In this document: positions 8,992 to 17,108 of the stretch, piece after piece | Position numbering within the stretch: position 1 is the stretch's first letter | How the letters are laid out: each line of letters begins with the position of its first letter | The notes under the pieces: model-generated | Database searches by the model: none | Told to the model about the DNA's origin: nothing | The model's input: only the letters and a program-made list of their open reading frames with translations | From: Patescibacteria group bacterium UBA6130 | Lineage (GTDB): Bacteria; Patescibacteriota; Microgenomatia; UBA12405; UBA6130 | NCBI GenBank assembly: GCA_002428285.1 | Contig: DIVO01000050.1 | Location: 9,554-50,654, forward strand | DNA: 41,101 nt | Direction: 5' to 3' | Program-made: the position numbers and the translations under genes

Positions 8992-9345
8992 TCCTCGGTA
9001 GCTCAGTTGGTAGAGCGCCCGCCTGTCAAGTAGGCAGCCTAAGATAGTAATGTCTTAGTGAATAACTGGGTGAATTCAGGGAAGTCTAAATGGTGATAGT
9101 TTTAACCACATGATAATCCTGAGCCAATCCTTCGCTAAAGCTACGGATTGCAAGCAATCTGTTTGATGTTTGCTAATTCAATGCTTTATTGAAGGCAGGT
9201 GCAGAGACTAGGTGATTACATCTTTAAGCGCCCAGCCCCGTACACTATTTTTTAAATAGTGCGGGGATGATATAGTCCACGCCTTGACGAAAGTCTAGGA
9301 TAAAGTGTAAGCGGTTGGTCCCAGGTTCGAGTCCTGGCCGAGGAG
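8992..9345 (+). tRNA. tRNA-Asn(GUU) interrupted by a group I intron
   Basis: Exon 1 (8992-9026) ends after the second anticodon base; exon 2 (9308-9345) resumes with the third. Joined, they make acceptor TCCTCGG/CCGAGGA, D stem GCTC/GAGC, anticodon loop CTGTTAA with anticodon GUU, T arm CCAGG-TTCGAGT-CCTGG and discriminator G73. These are hallmarks of bacterial tRNA-Asn. Anticodon-stem pair 27-43 is a C-U mismatch. Read without splicing the loop starts CTGTCAA, which mimics tRNA-Asp(GUC). CCA is not encoded. An extended -10 TGATATAAT (8954-8962) precedes it. Confidence 0.9.
9027..9307 (+). ncRNA. Group I self-splicing intron (IC3-like) in tRNA-Asn
   Basis: The intron is 281 nt and encodes no protein. 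The 5' splice site follows U35, which forms the conserved U-G wobble in P1: exon CUGU plus intron C pairs with GGCAG (9033-9037 region). The intron ends in the expected terminal G (9307). Core signatures resemble cyanobacterial/plastid tRNA-Leu IC3 introns: GAATTCAGGGAA (P3/P4), AATCCTGAGCCAA (P4'/P5'), CAGAGACTA (P3'/P7) and GATATAGTCC (P7'). A strong hairpin GCCCCG...CGGGG-type with ACTATTT/AAATAGT lies between (P8/P9 area). Insertion between positions 35 and 36 differs from the usual Leu(UAA) site. Confidence 0.88.
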
Positions 9346-9666
9346 CAAGTTAGGCGTTACTCGACAATTTGAGTCTAGTAATGCAGCAAAAAGCGGAGTT
9401 GGTTCTGCTTTTACAATGTTCCTACCCTGAATTGGGCACAAAAAAAAGGAGCCCACTAAAATTCAACTGAGTCTTTGACTCCTACAACGAGGTACTTATG
9501 CTTTATTACTTATACTCGACTCCTTTTCAAGGAGTCGTATAAATTCTAGGATTTCCTGAACCTGGAGTCAACAGTATTATTGGATATCAAACAATATCAA
9601 TCATTTTATTTTTCATAGTGCTTTATAAATATCAGGCAATAAAGTATAATTAAACACAATTGATAT
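9346..9666. other. Non-coding interval with an array of hairpins; promoter of HTH gene
   Basis: No gene is supported. Several stem-loops occur in series: AAAAGC (9389-9394) with GCTTTT (9407-9412); GAGTC-ttt-GACTC near 9470; and a perfect 9-bp stem CGACTCCTT/AAGGAGTCG with a 3-nt loop at 9517-9537. The latter two reuse GAGTC/GACTC. The first may terminate the tRNA transcript. TATAAT at 9645-9650 likely drives the HTH gene and type I RM operon. A small structured RNA or recombination site at the island edge is possible. Confidence 0.5.
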
Positions 9667-9858
9667 ATGGCTAAGATTGAAGAACTTTTGACACTGAAAC
9701 AAGCTGCTCAAATACTCAAAGTTAATGAGCAAACTCTCCGACGTTGGGACATAGAAGGCCGATTAAAGGCTGTTAGAATCGGTTCAAGACGTGGTGTTGG
9801 AGACCGACGTTATAGACCTGAAGATATTAAAGATTATCTAAACAGGCAAAAGAAATAA
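9667..9858 (+). CDS. MerR/excisionase-family helix-turn-helix DNA-binding protein
   Basis: A 63-residue single-domain protein. LTLKQAAQILKVNEQTLRRWDIEGRLKAVRIG is the winged-HTH layout of MerR/excisionase (HTH_17) proteins, followed by the wing and a Pro-Glu-Asp-Ile helix (RYRPEDIKDYL). It is the first gene after tRNA-Asn and ends 17 nt before hsdR. It could be the operon's regulator or a relic excisionase from an integrative element inserted next to the tRNA. There is no adjacent integrase in the window, which favours a regulatory role or relic status. Confidence 0.85.
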   Translation: MAKIEELLTLKQAAQILKVNEQTLRRWDIEGRLKAVRIGSRRGVGDRRYRPEDIKDYLNRQKK

Positions 9859-9875
9859 TAGGAAATAAAATAAAT

Positions 9876-12098
9876 ATGACAGATATAAATAATGCCTCAA
9901 AAGAGGCAGACTCAAGGATTATTGTTGACCGATTGCTTCGAGAAGCAGGTTGGAACATTGAAGATAAAAATCAGGTCACTACAGAAGAAGCAACTCAAGA
10001 CGGCAGGGCCGATTATTTACTTTTAGACAGTCGAAGTCGTCCACTAGCCGTTGTCGAAACAAAAAGGTTCAGCAAAGACCCGTACACCGCCAAAGAACAA
10101 GCGGAAACCTATGCTAAAACGCTCCAAGCCCCGTTTATATTTCTTTCCAATGGTGAGGATACCTATTTTTGGGATTATGAGAAAGCGGACGCAAGGCTGG
10201 TTGATTCATTTTTCTCTCGTTTTGATTTGGAAAGAATTTCTACTTTAAGAAAGTATCAAAAGCCTCTCTCAACAATTCCTATTTCAGAGAAATTCTTTTT
10301 TAAGGGAAAAGAAATTACTGTCAGACCCTATCAAAAAGAGGCTTTGCAAACCATAGATAAAGCGTTAGAGGAAAACAAACGTCGTTTATTGGTTGAGATG
10401 GCAACAGGAACAGGTAAAACACTAGTTGCCGCCATGATGATTAAAAGATTATTTCAGGCAGGATTAGTGGAAAGAGTTTTATTTTTGGTTGACAGGATTG
10501 AACTTGCTAACCAAGCCAAAGAAACCTTTGACGACTATCTTTCTGAATATCCCTCAATTGTTTTATATGGTGGAAAGAGGAGTAAAGAAGGACAAATTGT
10601 TATCGGCACACTTCCTACAATTCAATTCCAGATTGACTCATTTACCAGTGGCTATTTTGATTTGGTAGTGACAGATGAATGTCATCGCTCAATTTATAGT
10701 ATTTATCGTTCCTTGCTTCTCCACTTTGACGCTATTCATATTGGTTTAACTGCCACCCCCAGCAATTTAATTGACAGAAACACATATGAGTTTTTTGGCT
10801 GTTGGAATCCATTAAGTAGAAAGGGAGAGCCAACATATATTTATGGAATAAGGCAAGGCATTAATGATGGGTATCTTGCTCCTTACAAGGTTTACCATGC
10901 TAGGTCAAAGATTTCTTTAGAGGGCATCAATTGGCAGGGAGAAGATTACGAACCGCAGGATTTGGAAAGAACCATTTCTGTTGAAGATAGAAACAAATTG
11001 TTTGTTCAGGAATTTAAGGAAAATGAAGAAAAAAGAGATGGCGACCATCCAAGAAAAACCATTGTTTTTGCCATTACTAAAAGACACGCTTCCCAACTAA
11101 CTAGATTTTTCAATGAAATGTATCCTGAATACAAAGGTAAATATGCCGAGATTATTACCACTGATACTTTTGACCCGCAAAGAGCTATTAAACGCTTTAA
11201 AAAGGAATCTTTGCCAGTTATAGCGGTTTCTGTGGCTATGCTTGATACGGGATTTGACTATCCGGCAGTTGAAAACCTGATGATGTGTCGGCCTACCCGT
11301 TCACCTATCTTTTATCAGCAAATGAGGGGTCGAGGTTCTCGTCTTTGCCCTGAAGTGGGTAAAAATGAATATCTTATTTATGACTTTGTTGGCAATGCAG
11401 AATACTTTAATGATGAAGGCTATAACCCCTTTGAACAGAAGAAAACAGCTATCAGAATGCCAGTAGAAGAAGTCGAAAAAGAGGAGGTTGTTGAGGAACA
11501 AATACCAGAACATATAATTAGGCAGTTTGTCACCATTCCCCTAGGTCAAGCTCACGATGAATGGGTGGAGAGAAAATATATCGAATTTGGACCAGACGGA
11601 GAAAAAGTTGATGCCAGAGAATATAAAGATAAATTTGCCGAAGAAGTAAAGAAGCTAGCTGATACCAACGAAATTATTATTAAACTCAAACAGCTACAAG
11701 ATGTTACTGATGAGGAAGTACAAGAACTGGGCGAACTTCTCAACCACCCCGAATTCTTTTTTAACGAAAACAATTTAAGACAAGCCTATGACCAACCAAC
11801 AGGCAACTTGGTTGATTTTGTTAAATCAGCTCTCGGAATGCACAAGTTCCCGACCAAAGAAGACAGAGTGAGTCAAGCCTTTGACGCCTGGATAATTCAA
11901 AAGAACTTTGCTCCTGAACAAGTCAGAATTTTAAGAATGCTCAAGAATCAATTCTTAGCAGGGAGTAAAGCAGATATTCAAGATTTCAGCCGACCCCCCA
12001 TCTCACAATATGGTGGTTTGCAATATGCCGTAAAAGTATTCGGTGAAGATGGCTTAAAGCAAGTGGTTACCGATTTACAGCAAGGAGTATTTATATGA
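9876..12098 (+). CDS. hsdR: Type I restriction endonuclease subunit R (HsdR)
   Basis: The 740-residue translocase-nuclease of a type I restriction complex, which pulls DNA and cuts it when unmodified sites are met. The N-terminal PD-(D/E)XK nuclease shows Asp46, Glu61 and Lys63 (RADYLLL...AVVETKR). The SF2 helicase core shows Walker A ATGTGKT (176-182), motif II DECH (267-270), LTATPS (motif III) and QQMRGRGSRL (motif VI). The size and C-terminus fit the shorter EcoEI-like HsdR class. Its TGA stop overlaps the hsdM ATG (ATGA), indicating translational coupling. The reading frame and motifs are intact, so the enzyme should be active. Confidence 0.95.
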   Translation: MTDINNASKEADSRIIVDRLLREAGWNIEDKNQVTTEEATQDGRADYLLLDSRSRPLAVVETKRFSKDPYTAKEQAETYAKTLQAPFIFLSNGEDTYFWDYEKADARLVDSFFSRFDLERISTLRKYQKPLSTIPISEKFFFKGKEITVRPYQKEALQTIDKALEENKRRLLVEMATGTGKTLVAAMMIKRLFQAGLVERVLFLVDRIELANQAKETFDDYLSEYPSIVLYGGKRSKEGQIVIGTLPTIQFQIDSFTSGYFDLVVTDECHRSIYSIYRSLLLHFDAIHIGLTATPSNLIDRNTYEFFGCWNPLSRKGEPTYIYGIRQGINDGYLAPYKVYHARSKISLEGINWQGEDYEPQDLERTISVEDRNKLFVQEFKENEEKRDGDHPRKTIVFAITKRHASQLTRFFNEMYPEYKGKYAEIITTDTFDPQRAIKRFKKESLPVIAVSVAMLDTGFDYPAVENLMMCRPTRSPIFYQQMRGRGSRLCPEVGKNEYLIYDFVGNAEYFNDEGYNPFEQKKTAIRMPVEEVEKEEVVEEQIPEHIIRQFVTIPLGQAHDEWVERKYIEFGPDGEKVDAREYKDKFAEEVKKLADTNEIIIKLKQLQDVTDEEVQELGELLNHPEFFFNENNLRQAYDQPTGNLVDFVKSALGMHKFPTKEDRVSQAFDAWIIQKNFAPEQVRILRMLKNQFLAGSKADIQDFSRPPISQYGGLQYAVKVFGEDGLKQVVTDLQQGVFI

Positions 12099-13609
12099 CC
12101 AAGATTCCAAAACAAGAACTCCAGTCAACCATAGACCAGATTTGCAATAAATTGTGGGCAGCGGGTTTGACTAACCCTATTACTTACATCGAACAAATAT
12201 CTTATTTCTTTTTTCTTAAGATGCTTGAGGAATGGGATAACCAGAAAGCTAAAGAAGCGAAACTTATCGGACACACTAACGGGAATAAGTCCATGTTTGA
12301 GGGAGAAAATGAAAAATATCGCTGGAGCCAATGGACACATATTGCCGACAATACCCAGATGTATAAATTCGTTCGTGATGAAGTGTTTCCTTTTATGGCA
12401 AACCTTCCAGGAACCAATGAGGCAGTTAGGCGGTTCTTTGATGATGCCAGATTTCAAATTCCTGATGGAGTAGTCCTTCGGGATGTTGTCGATAAACTTC
12501 GAGACGTTTCCTTTATCGAGCTCGATGCTGATGTTAAAGGTGATTTATACGAATATCTTCTAAACCAACTCACAACTTCAGGCAAAGCAGGACAATTTAG
12601 AACTCCAAGGCATATTATTCGAACCATTGTTCAACTAACCAATCCTCAAATTGGTGAAACAATATTAGACCCCGCCAGCGGTACAGGTGGTTTTCTCTTA
12701 GGAGCTTACGAATGGATAAAACTTTGCAATTCAGACCCTAAAAATATTGAGGAATTAGTTAATGGTGGTGGACAGATATCCAAAAAAGGCCCAGGAGACA
12801 AGCTCAATCCTTCACAGTGGCAATTCCTACAAAGTGGAACGTTTTACGGCTTTGACGTTGACGCTGCAATGGTCAAGATTGCCACTATGAACCTTATTCT
12901 TCATGGTTTGGATAAATCGCAAGTAATAAGGCGTGATGCAGTGGCTGGTAGTCCTGATGAGTGGGAAGACCGAGAATATGACGTGATTATCTCCAATCCT
13001 CCATTTGCGGGAACTATTAATAAGGAAAGGGTTAGAAAATATTTACCTGTTCAATCAACTGATACTACAACCTTGTTTTTAGGATTGATGATTGATGCCC
13101 TAAGACCAGGCGGAAGAGCAGGGGTAATTGTCAACGAAGGAATCCTTTTTAACCGAAACAAGGCCTCACAGGAAGTAAGACGTTATCTCATGGATAAAAG
13201 AAATCTTGTAGCAGTTGTTTCTTTGCCTGGTGGTATTTTTCAACCTTATTCTGGAGTTAAAACAAGTGTTTTGTTCTTTAACAATGATGGCAAGAAAACA
13301 GAAAAGGTATGGTTTTATGAAGTTCAACAAGATGGGTTTGGACTTGCAACTCAAAGAAAACCAACTCCAGATAAAAATGACCTTCCAGACTTGATTGAGA
13401 AGTGGTCAACCAAACCAGAATCTGCAAACAGTTGGTTTGCAACCAAAGCACAGATAGAAGAGAACAACTTTATTATTTCCTCATCTGCATATAAGCCGTT
13501 AACGAAGGATGACTTTGTCTACCGAGACCCAAAAGAGATTTTCAAAGAAATTCAGGAATTAAATAAACAATCCCAAGAGCAATTAAAGAAAATTGAAAAA
13601 TTTATATGA
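12095..13609 (+). CDS. hsdM: Type I DNA methyltransferase subunit M (HsdM)
   Basis: A 504-residue N6-adenine methyltransferase that protects host DNA using S-adenosylmethionine. An N-terminal helical HsdM domain (residues 1-140) precedes the catalytic domain with motif I DPASGTGGF (192-200) and motif IV NPPF (301-304), typical of gamma-class N6-adenine enzymes. The start overlaps hsdR by 4 nt and the stop overlaps the next gene by 4 nt. That next gene is not hsdS: a 234-residue protein intervenes, which is unusual. Motifs are complete. Confidence 0.95.
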   Translation: MTKIPKQELQSTIDQICNKLWAAGLTNPITYIEQISYFFFLKMLEEWDNQKAKEAKLIGHTNGNKSMFEGENEKYRWSQWTHIADNTQMYKFVRDEVFPFMANLPGTNEAVRRFFDDARFQIPDGVVLRDVVDKLRDVSFIELDADVKGDLYEYLLNQLTTSGKAGQFRTPRHIIRTIVQLTNPQIGETILDPASGTGGFLLGAYEWIKLCNSDPKNIEELVNGGGQISKKGPGDKLNPSQWQFLQSGTFYGFDVDAAMVKIATMNLILHGLDKSQVIRRDAVAGSPDEWEDREYDVIISNPPFAGTINKERVRKYLPVQSTDTTTLFLGLMIDALRPGGRAGVIVNEGILFNRNKASQEVRRYLMDKRNLVAVVSLPGGIFQPYSGVKTSVLFFNNDGKKTEKVWFYEVQQDGFGLATQRKPTPDKNDLPDLIEKWSTKPESANSWFATKAQIEENNFIISSSAYKPLTKDDFVYRDPKEIFKEIQELNKQSQEQLKKIEKFI

Positions 13610-14310
13610 ACTATAAATTTATTGCAACCCAGTTTGGAGAGGCAGTTAAATACGATACAACCGTTAACGAAGTAAGCAGAACTTTCAATGCCCTCACCAA
13701 CCTCAAAAGGAAAGATTATGTCAATGATGCAATTACTTCAGCTCGTTCAGGATTGATTTATTCATGGGTGATGACTATTGGCGACTCAAACCTTGAAGAA
13801 TCAGACAAATGTGAACTTGTAAGGCAGGCAATAAATACAATAGTGATAAACGACAAGGTAAAAGAAAAGCTGTTGGGATTACTGGGGACATCGAGATGTT
13901 TACCTAAAACGAATTCGTCTAGTTATGTGAACTCAAGCAGGCTAGATGAAATTAAAGCGTTGAATTGTAAAAATTTTGATTTATCTAGGTTGATAAAACT
14001 TTGTGACGAGTTAAATATGTCTTTCGAAAATAAGTGCTATTTTTCTGTTGCAATACTGGTTCGGTCATTATTAGACCATGTTCCGCCAATCTTTGGAGTA
14101 GGCTCATTTACGGAACTGGCCAATAACTATCAAGGGACAAGGAGTTTCAAGGCACAAATGCAGCATCTTGAATTGTCATCTCGGAAAATAGCCGACTCAT
14201 ATTTACATACACAAATTAGAAATAAGGAATCGTTGCCCAACTCAACGCAAGTGGATTTTTCAAACGACCTAGATGTGTTGTTAGGCGAGGTGTACCGATT
14301 ATTAAAATAA
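13606..14310 (+). CDS. Unknown protein between hsdM and hsdS with R-x4-H (HEPN-like) motif
   Basis: A 234-residue, mostly helical protein. The N-terminal half is variable. The C-terminal half (about 145-234) reads like a conserved family that I recall only as unnamed, with the segment ILVRSLLDHVPPIFG followed by KIADSYLHTQIRNKE. Arg153-x4-His158 matches the R-x4-6-H catalytic motif of HEPN ribonucleases. In EcoprrI the anticodon nuclease PrrC sits in the hsd operon, so a guard or toxin role is plausible, but this protein has no NTPase domain and is not PrrC. It is coupled to hsdM (ATGA) and lies 1 nt before hsdS. Assignment as HEPN is inference. Confidence 0.7.
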   Translation: MNYKFIATQFGEAVKYDTTVNEVSRTFNALTNLKRKDYVNDAITSARSGLIYSWVMTIGDSNLEESDKCELVRQAINTIVINDKVKEKLLGLLGTSRCLPKTNSSSYVNSSRLDEIKALNCKNFDLSRLIKLCDELNMSFENKCYFSVAILVRSLLDHVPPIFGVGSFTELANNYQGTRSFKAQMQHLELSSRKIADSYLHTQIRNKESLPNSTQVDFSNDLDVLLGEVYRLLK

Positions 14311-14311
14311 T

Positions 14312-15478
14312 ATGAATAACTGGCAAGCTAAGAAACTTGGAGATATAACAGTAATAAATGGTGGAGGAACACCTCCTACAAGCCATGCTGAATATTTTAA
14401 TGGCGATGTGCCTTGGTTTACTCCTTCCGAGATTACCTCTGGAACAGTTTCCGTTTTAACTAATAGTCAAAGGCAAATTACAGAAGAAGCAACGAAGTTC
14501 TCTAAGGTAGCCGAGCAAGGAACGGTTTTATTGTCTAGTAGGGCAACTATAGGAAATATTGGAATAGTAGCTAATCGTTCAACTTACAATCAAGGAATTA
14601 AAGGAATAACCCCAAAAGAAGATTTAAACTCATGGTTTCTTGCTTACTGGCTATTAGCAAACAAAAAAGGATTAGAAAAATCATCATTTGGAACAACATT
14701 TAAAGAATTAAGCACAACAGCTCTAAAAAAATTTGATATTACAATTCCGCCTATTTCTGTTCAACAAAAAATTGTTGAGCGTTTAGACTCAATCAGAAAA
14801 TTGCAGGAATTAAACCAAAAAGAAATTGAAAAGGCAGAAGAATTATTTGACTCATTATTGAGTGTTAAATTTTACCCCAATAAAGCATATAAAAGGTTAA
14901 ATTTTGAAGATGTCGTTACTTTTAAGAGGGGGCCTTTTGGTGGTTCACTAAAGAAAGAAATATTTGTCTCAGACGGTTTTAGAGTTTATGAGCAAAGAAA
15001 TGCGATATATGATGATTTTACTAACTGTAGGTATTTTATTACTGAAGAGAAATATAAAGAGATGATTGGTTTTGCTGTTAAAACTGGGGATTTAATAGTT
15101 AGTTGCTCGGGGACAATTGGAAAGGTTGCCTTGGTACCGAATAAAGTTTCTCCAGGAATCATAAATCAAGCCTTACTAAAAATTACTCCAAAAATAGATA
15201 TTGTCCTCAGCGAATACCTCAAATATTTAATTCAGAGTAGAGATATGCAGATTAAAATGTTTGGAAATGCCCGTGGTTCTTCTATTAAAAATATCGTTTC
15301 GATTAAAGAGATAAAAAAACTTGTTTTATCTCTACCATCTATTAAAGAACAACAGCAAATTGTTAAGGAGTTAGATTTTGTAGCAAATATACATGAGACT
15401 AAAATTCTATTAAAGAAATCAATATCGCAAATCTATGAAAATAGCCTCATTAAGGCAATGAAAGGAGAAATGGTTTAA
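14312..15478 (+). CDS. hsdS: Type I restriction specificity subunit S (HsdS)
   Basis: A 388-residue DNA-recognition subunit. It has two target-recognition domains, each with the family signatures. The first is WQAKKLGDITVINGG...WFTPSEIT...LLSSRATIGNIGI. The second runs from about residue 195 with FEDVVTFKRGPFGG...GDLIVSCSGTIGKVALVP. Each ends in a conserved helical spacer (PPISVQQKIVERLDSI and LPSIKEQQQIVKELDFV) that sets the distance between half-sites. The target is therefore bipartite; its sequence cannot be read here. It starts 1 nt after the HEPN-like gene and 2 nt before a zinc-knuckle gene. No phase-variable repeat or recombination partner is visible. Confidence 0.94.
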   Translation: MNNWQAKKLGDITVINGGGTPPTSHAEYFNGDVPWFTPSEITSGTVSVLTNSQRQITEEATKFSKVAEQGTVLLSSRATIGNIGIVANRSTYNQGIKGITPKEDLNSWFLAYWLLANKKGLEKSSFGTTFKELSTTALKKFDITIPPISVQQKIVERLDSIRKLQELNQKEIEKAEELFDSLLSVKFYPNKAYKRLNFEDVVTFKRGPFGGSLKKEIFVSDGFRVYEQRNAIYDDFTNCRYFITEEKYKEMIGFAVKTGDLIVSCSGTIGKVALVPNKVSPGIINQALLKITPKIDIVLSEYLKYLIQSRDMQIKMFGNARGSSIKNIVSIKEIKKLVLSLPSIKEQQQIVKELDFVANIHETKILLKKSISQIYENSLIKAMKGEMV

Positions 15479-15480
15479 TA

Positions 15481-15807
15481 ATGAAAATTATTTATAAAAC
15501 AAAATTCTATTGCATGTTTTGTAAAAAAGAACTCCCGTTAGATGTATATGGTAGTGATGTTAGTGCGAGTGAAGATAAGGAATTTGATAAAGAGGTAAAA
15601 GAGTGGGGTGAGCATTACCATTGGATAGATGCACACAGGAGATGTGCTATATGTGGCGAATTGGTTACCTCTGATGACTTGGAGTTGTTAGTAAACGATG
15701 GGAAAACTAACATTCACGAAGAATATCTCAACCAAACCTATGAAAAAAGTCATAAAGGACATTTGTTAACCGTTCATGGAAAATGCATTAAAGAAAACAA
15801 CTTATGA
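15481..15807 (+). CDS. Small zinc-knuckle protein in the type I RM operon
   Basis: A 108-residue protein with Cys11-x2-Cys14 and Cys55-x2-Cys58, plus His99-x2-Cys102 near the C-terminus, suggesting one or two zinc sites. The middle is acidic (SEDKEFDKEVKEWGE). It is not a family I recognise. Position is informative: 2 nt after hsdS and overlapping the next gene by 4 nt, so it belongs to the hsd operon. It could be an accessory that senses nucleic acid or bridges proteins. The small size and binding-type motifs without catalytic residues argue against an enzyme. Confidence 0.75.
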   Translation: MKIIYKTKFYCMFCKKELPLDVYGSDVSASEDKEFDKEVKEWGEHYHWIDAHRRCAICGELVTSDDLELLVNDGKTNIHEEYLNQTYEKSHKGHLLTVHGKCIKENNL

Positions 15808-17108
15808 AGGTTGAAGATAAACCAAAATATGTTAAGGAAGCAAGGGAGTTGCAAGACTCAATAAATGTCGATTCTCTAATTGATGACCCCAACGAACTTT
15901 CTACATTGAGGAAAATTAGCCGCTTGATAGCTATTTTTACCAATTTTTCTTATAACGATGGCCAAGAACTGAAACGTCTATTATTAGAATTCCAGAAGTG
16001 GTCAAGACGTAGCACGAGTGTAGGTACTATTCGAAACAGAGCTGTTGACATGCTCCAATTCATTAGCCAAAAAATTGAAGAGATGGATATTTATGTAATA
16101 GATGAACCAATAAAAAAGAACCAGGATAGAATTGTCAGTAAACTAAAGAATGAGAAATATTGGGTTCAACAGAATCTGGAAGGAAAAGACTTACATATTA
16201 TCGTTGGAGAAAGAAGTGCTAAACAAGGAGAGCACATACATGTTATTAGCGACTCAGATACGGGTGAAATTAGGTTCGACTCCAAAGACCAGCAACCAAG
16301 TGAACTATTAGAACGAGTGGTTAGTTTAGTAACTAAGAGTGGAACTACTATCGGGGTAACTCAAAAAGGGATTAAAACAACAACTGAATTTATCGAGACA
16401 AATATAGAAGGTAATCCCAATAAAGATATACCGATTCTTTATGCAACAGGAGTGCGTCGAAGTGGTGGGTCAAAAGGCCATTTCGAGTATGTCATGATTA
16501 AAAATATTGGAAAGGAAATTGCCCTAGATATTCATTGGGGAATCAGAGGATTTGCTTATGAATGGAGACCGACGGAAGAACCTTTTGAGTTGGAGGCTAG
16601 CAAGGAGCGAGAGGTTACCTATCCAATTTCGGAAGAAAAGGTATTTAAGGAGGACATTCCTGAGCTAAACGTGATAATGGAGTATAAAGATGTTAACGGC
16701 AATGCTTATTTCACTCGAAGAGAGCTTAAACAAATTAGAGTATCATCTGGGGCATTCTTTAAACTTAAAGCTGATACATTTCATCCTCCGTCCATATTAG
16801 TAGATGATGGCCTTGAAATAGTTTCTGAGCCAATTCGAACTGGGGATAGAGTCGAGGCCACCTTTAAGATTGGAGTTCAAGGTCAGACTAAGCTGGTAAA
16901 AATAGGGTTGAGTGGCAACCTAATAGCTGTTCTAGACCTACAGACAGGTGATTTATTAAGACAGGCAATACTTGAGCTTGCCCACAGGAAAATACGAAAG
17001 ATGGTTAAATTAGATAGCCTTGCGGATTATAGTTTTACCACCCACGACCTACCAGAAGGTCATCCAGTAGGATTTGGTGCTTACGTTCTCCTAAGAGATT
17101 CCATATAG
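15804..17108 (+). CDS. Unknown 434-residue last gene of the extended hsd operon
   Basis: Not recognised. The first 100 residues are helical; a middle beta-rich part (about 120-200) contains HIIVGERSAKQGEHIHVIS. The region from about 215 (YATGVRRSGGSKGHFEYVMIKNIG) reads like a beta-sandwich with alternating charged strands, and the tail ends in DLPEGHPVGFGAYVLLRDSI. No membrane segment, Walker motif or nuclease signature is seen. It is coupled to the zinc-knuckle gene (ATGA). Its last 74 nt overlap a convergent XRE gene. Operon membership suggests an accessory to the type I system, possibly a phage sensor; that is inference only. Confidence 0.75.
   Translation: MKVEDKPKYVKEARELQDSINVDSLIDDPNELSTLRKISRLIAIFTNFSYNDGQELKRLLLEFQKWSRRSTSVGTIRNRAVDMLQFISQKIEEMDIYVIDEPIKKNQDRIVSKLKNEKYWVQQNLEGKDLHIIVGERSAKQGEHIHVISDSDTGEIRFDSKDQQPSELLERVVSLVTKSGTTIGVTQKGIKTTTEFIETNIEGNPNKDIPILYATGVRRSGGSKGHFEYVMIKNIGKEIALDIHWGIRGFAYEWRPTEEPFELEASKEREVTYPISEEKVFKEDIPELNVIMEYKDVNGNAYFTRRELKQIRVSSGAFFKLKADTFHPPSILVDDGLEIVSEPIRTGDRVEATFKIGVQGQTKLVKIGLSGNLIAVLDLQTGDLLRQAILELAHRKIRKMVKLDSLADYSFTTHDLPEGHPVGFGAYVLLRDSI

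Noticed and set aside
8992..9062. tRNA-Asp(GUC) read straight from the genomic sequence
   Set aside because: The 3' half does not pair within normal distance. Joining across the 281-nt intron gives a full tRNA-Asn(GUU) with G73, and the intron shows group I core strings.
13606..14310. PrrC or RloC anticodon nuclease
   Set aside because: No Walker A/B or ABC signature is present and the protein is too short; only the R-x4-H motif and operon position are shared.
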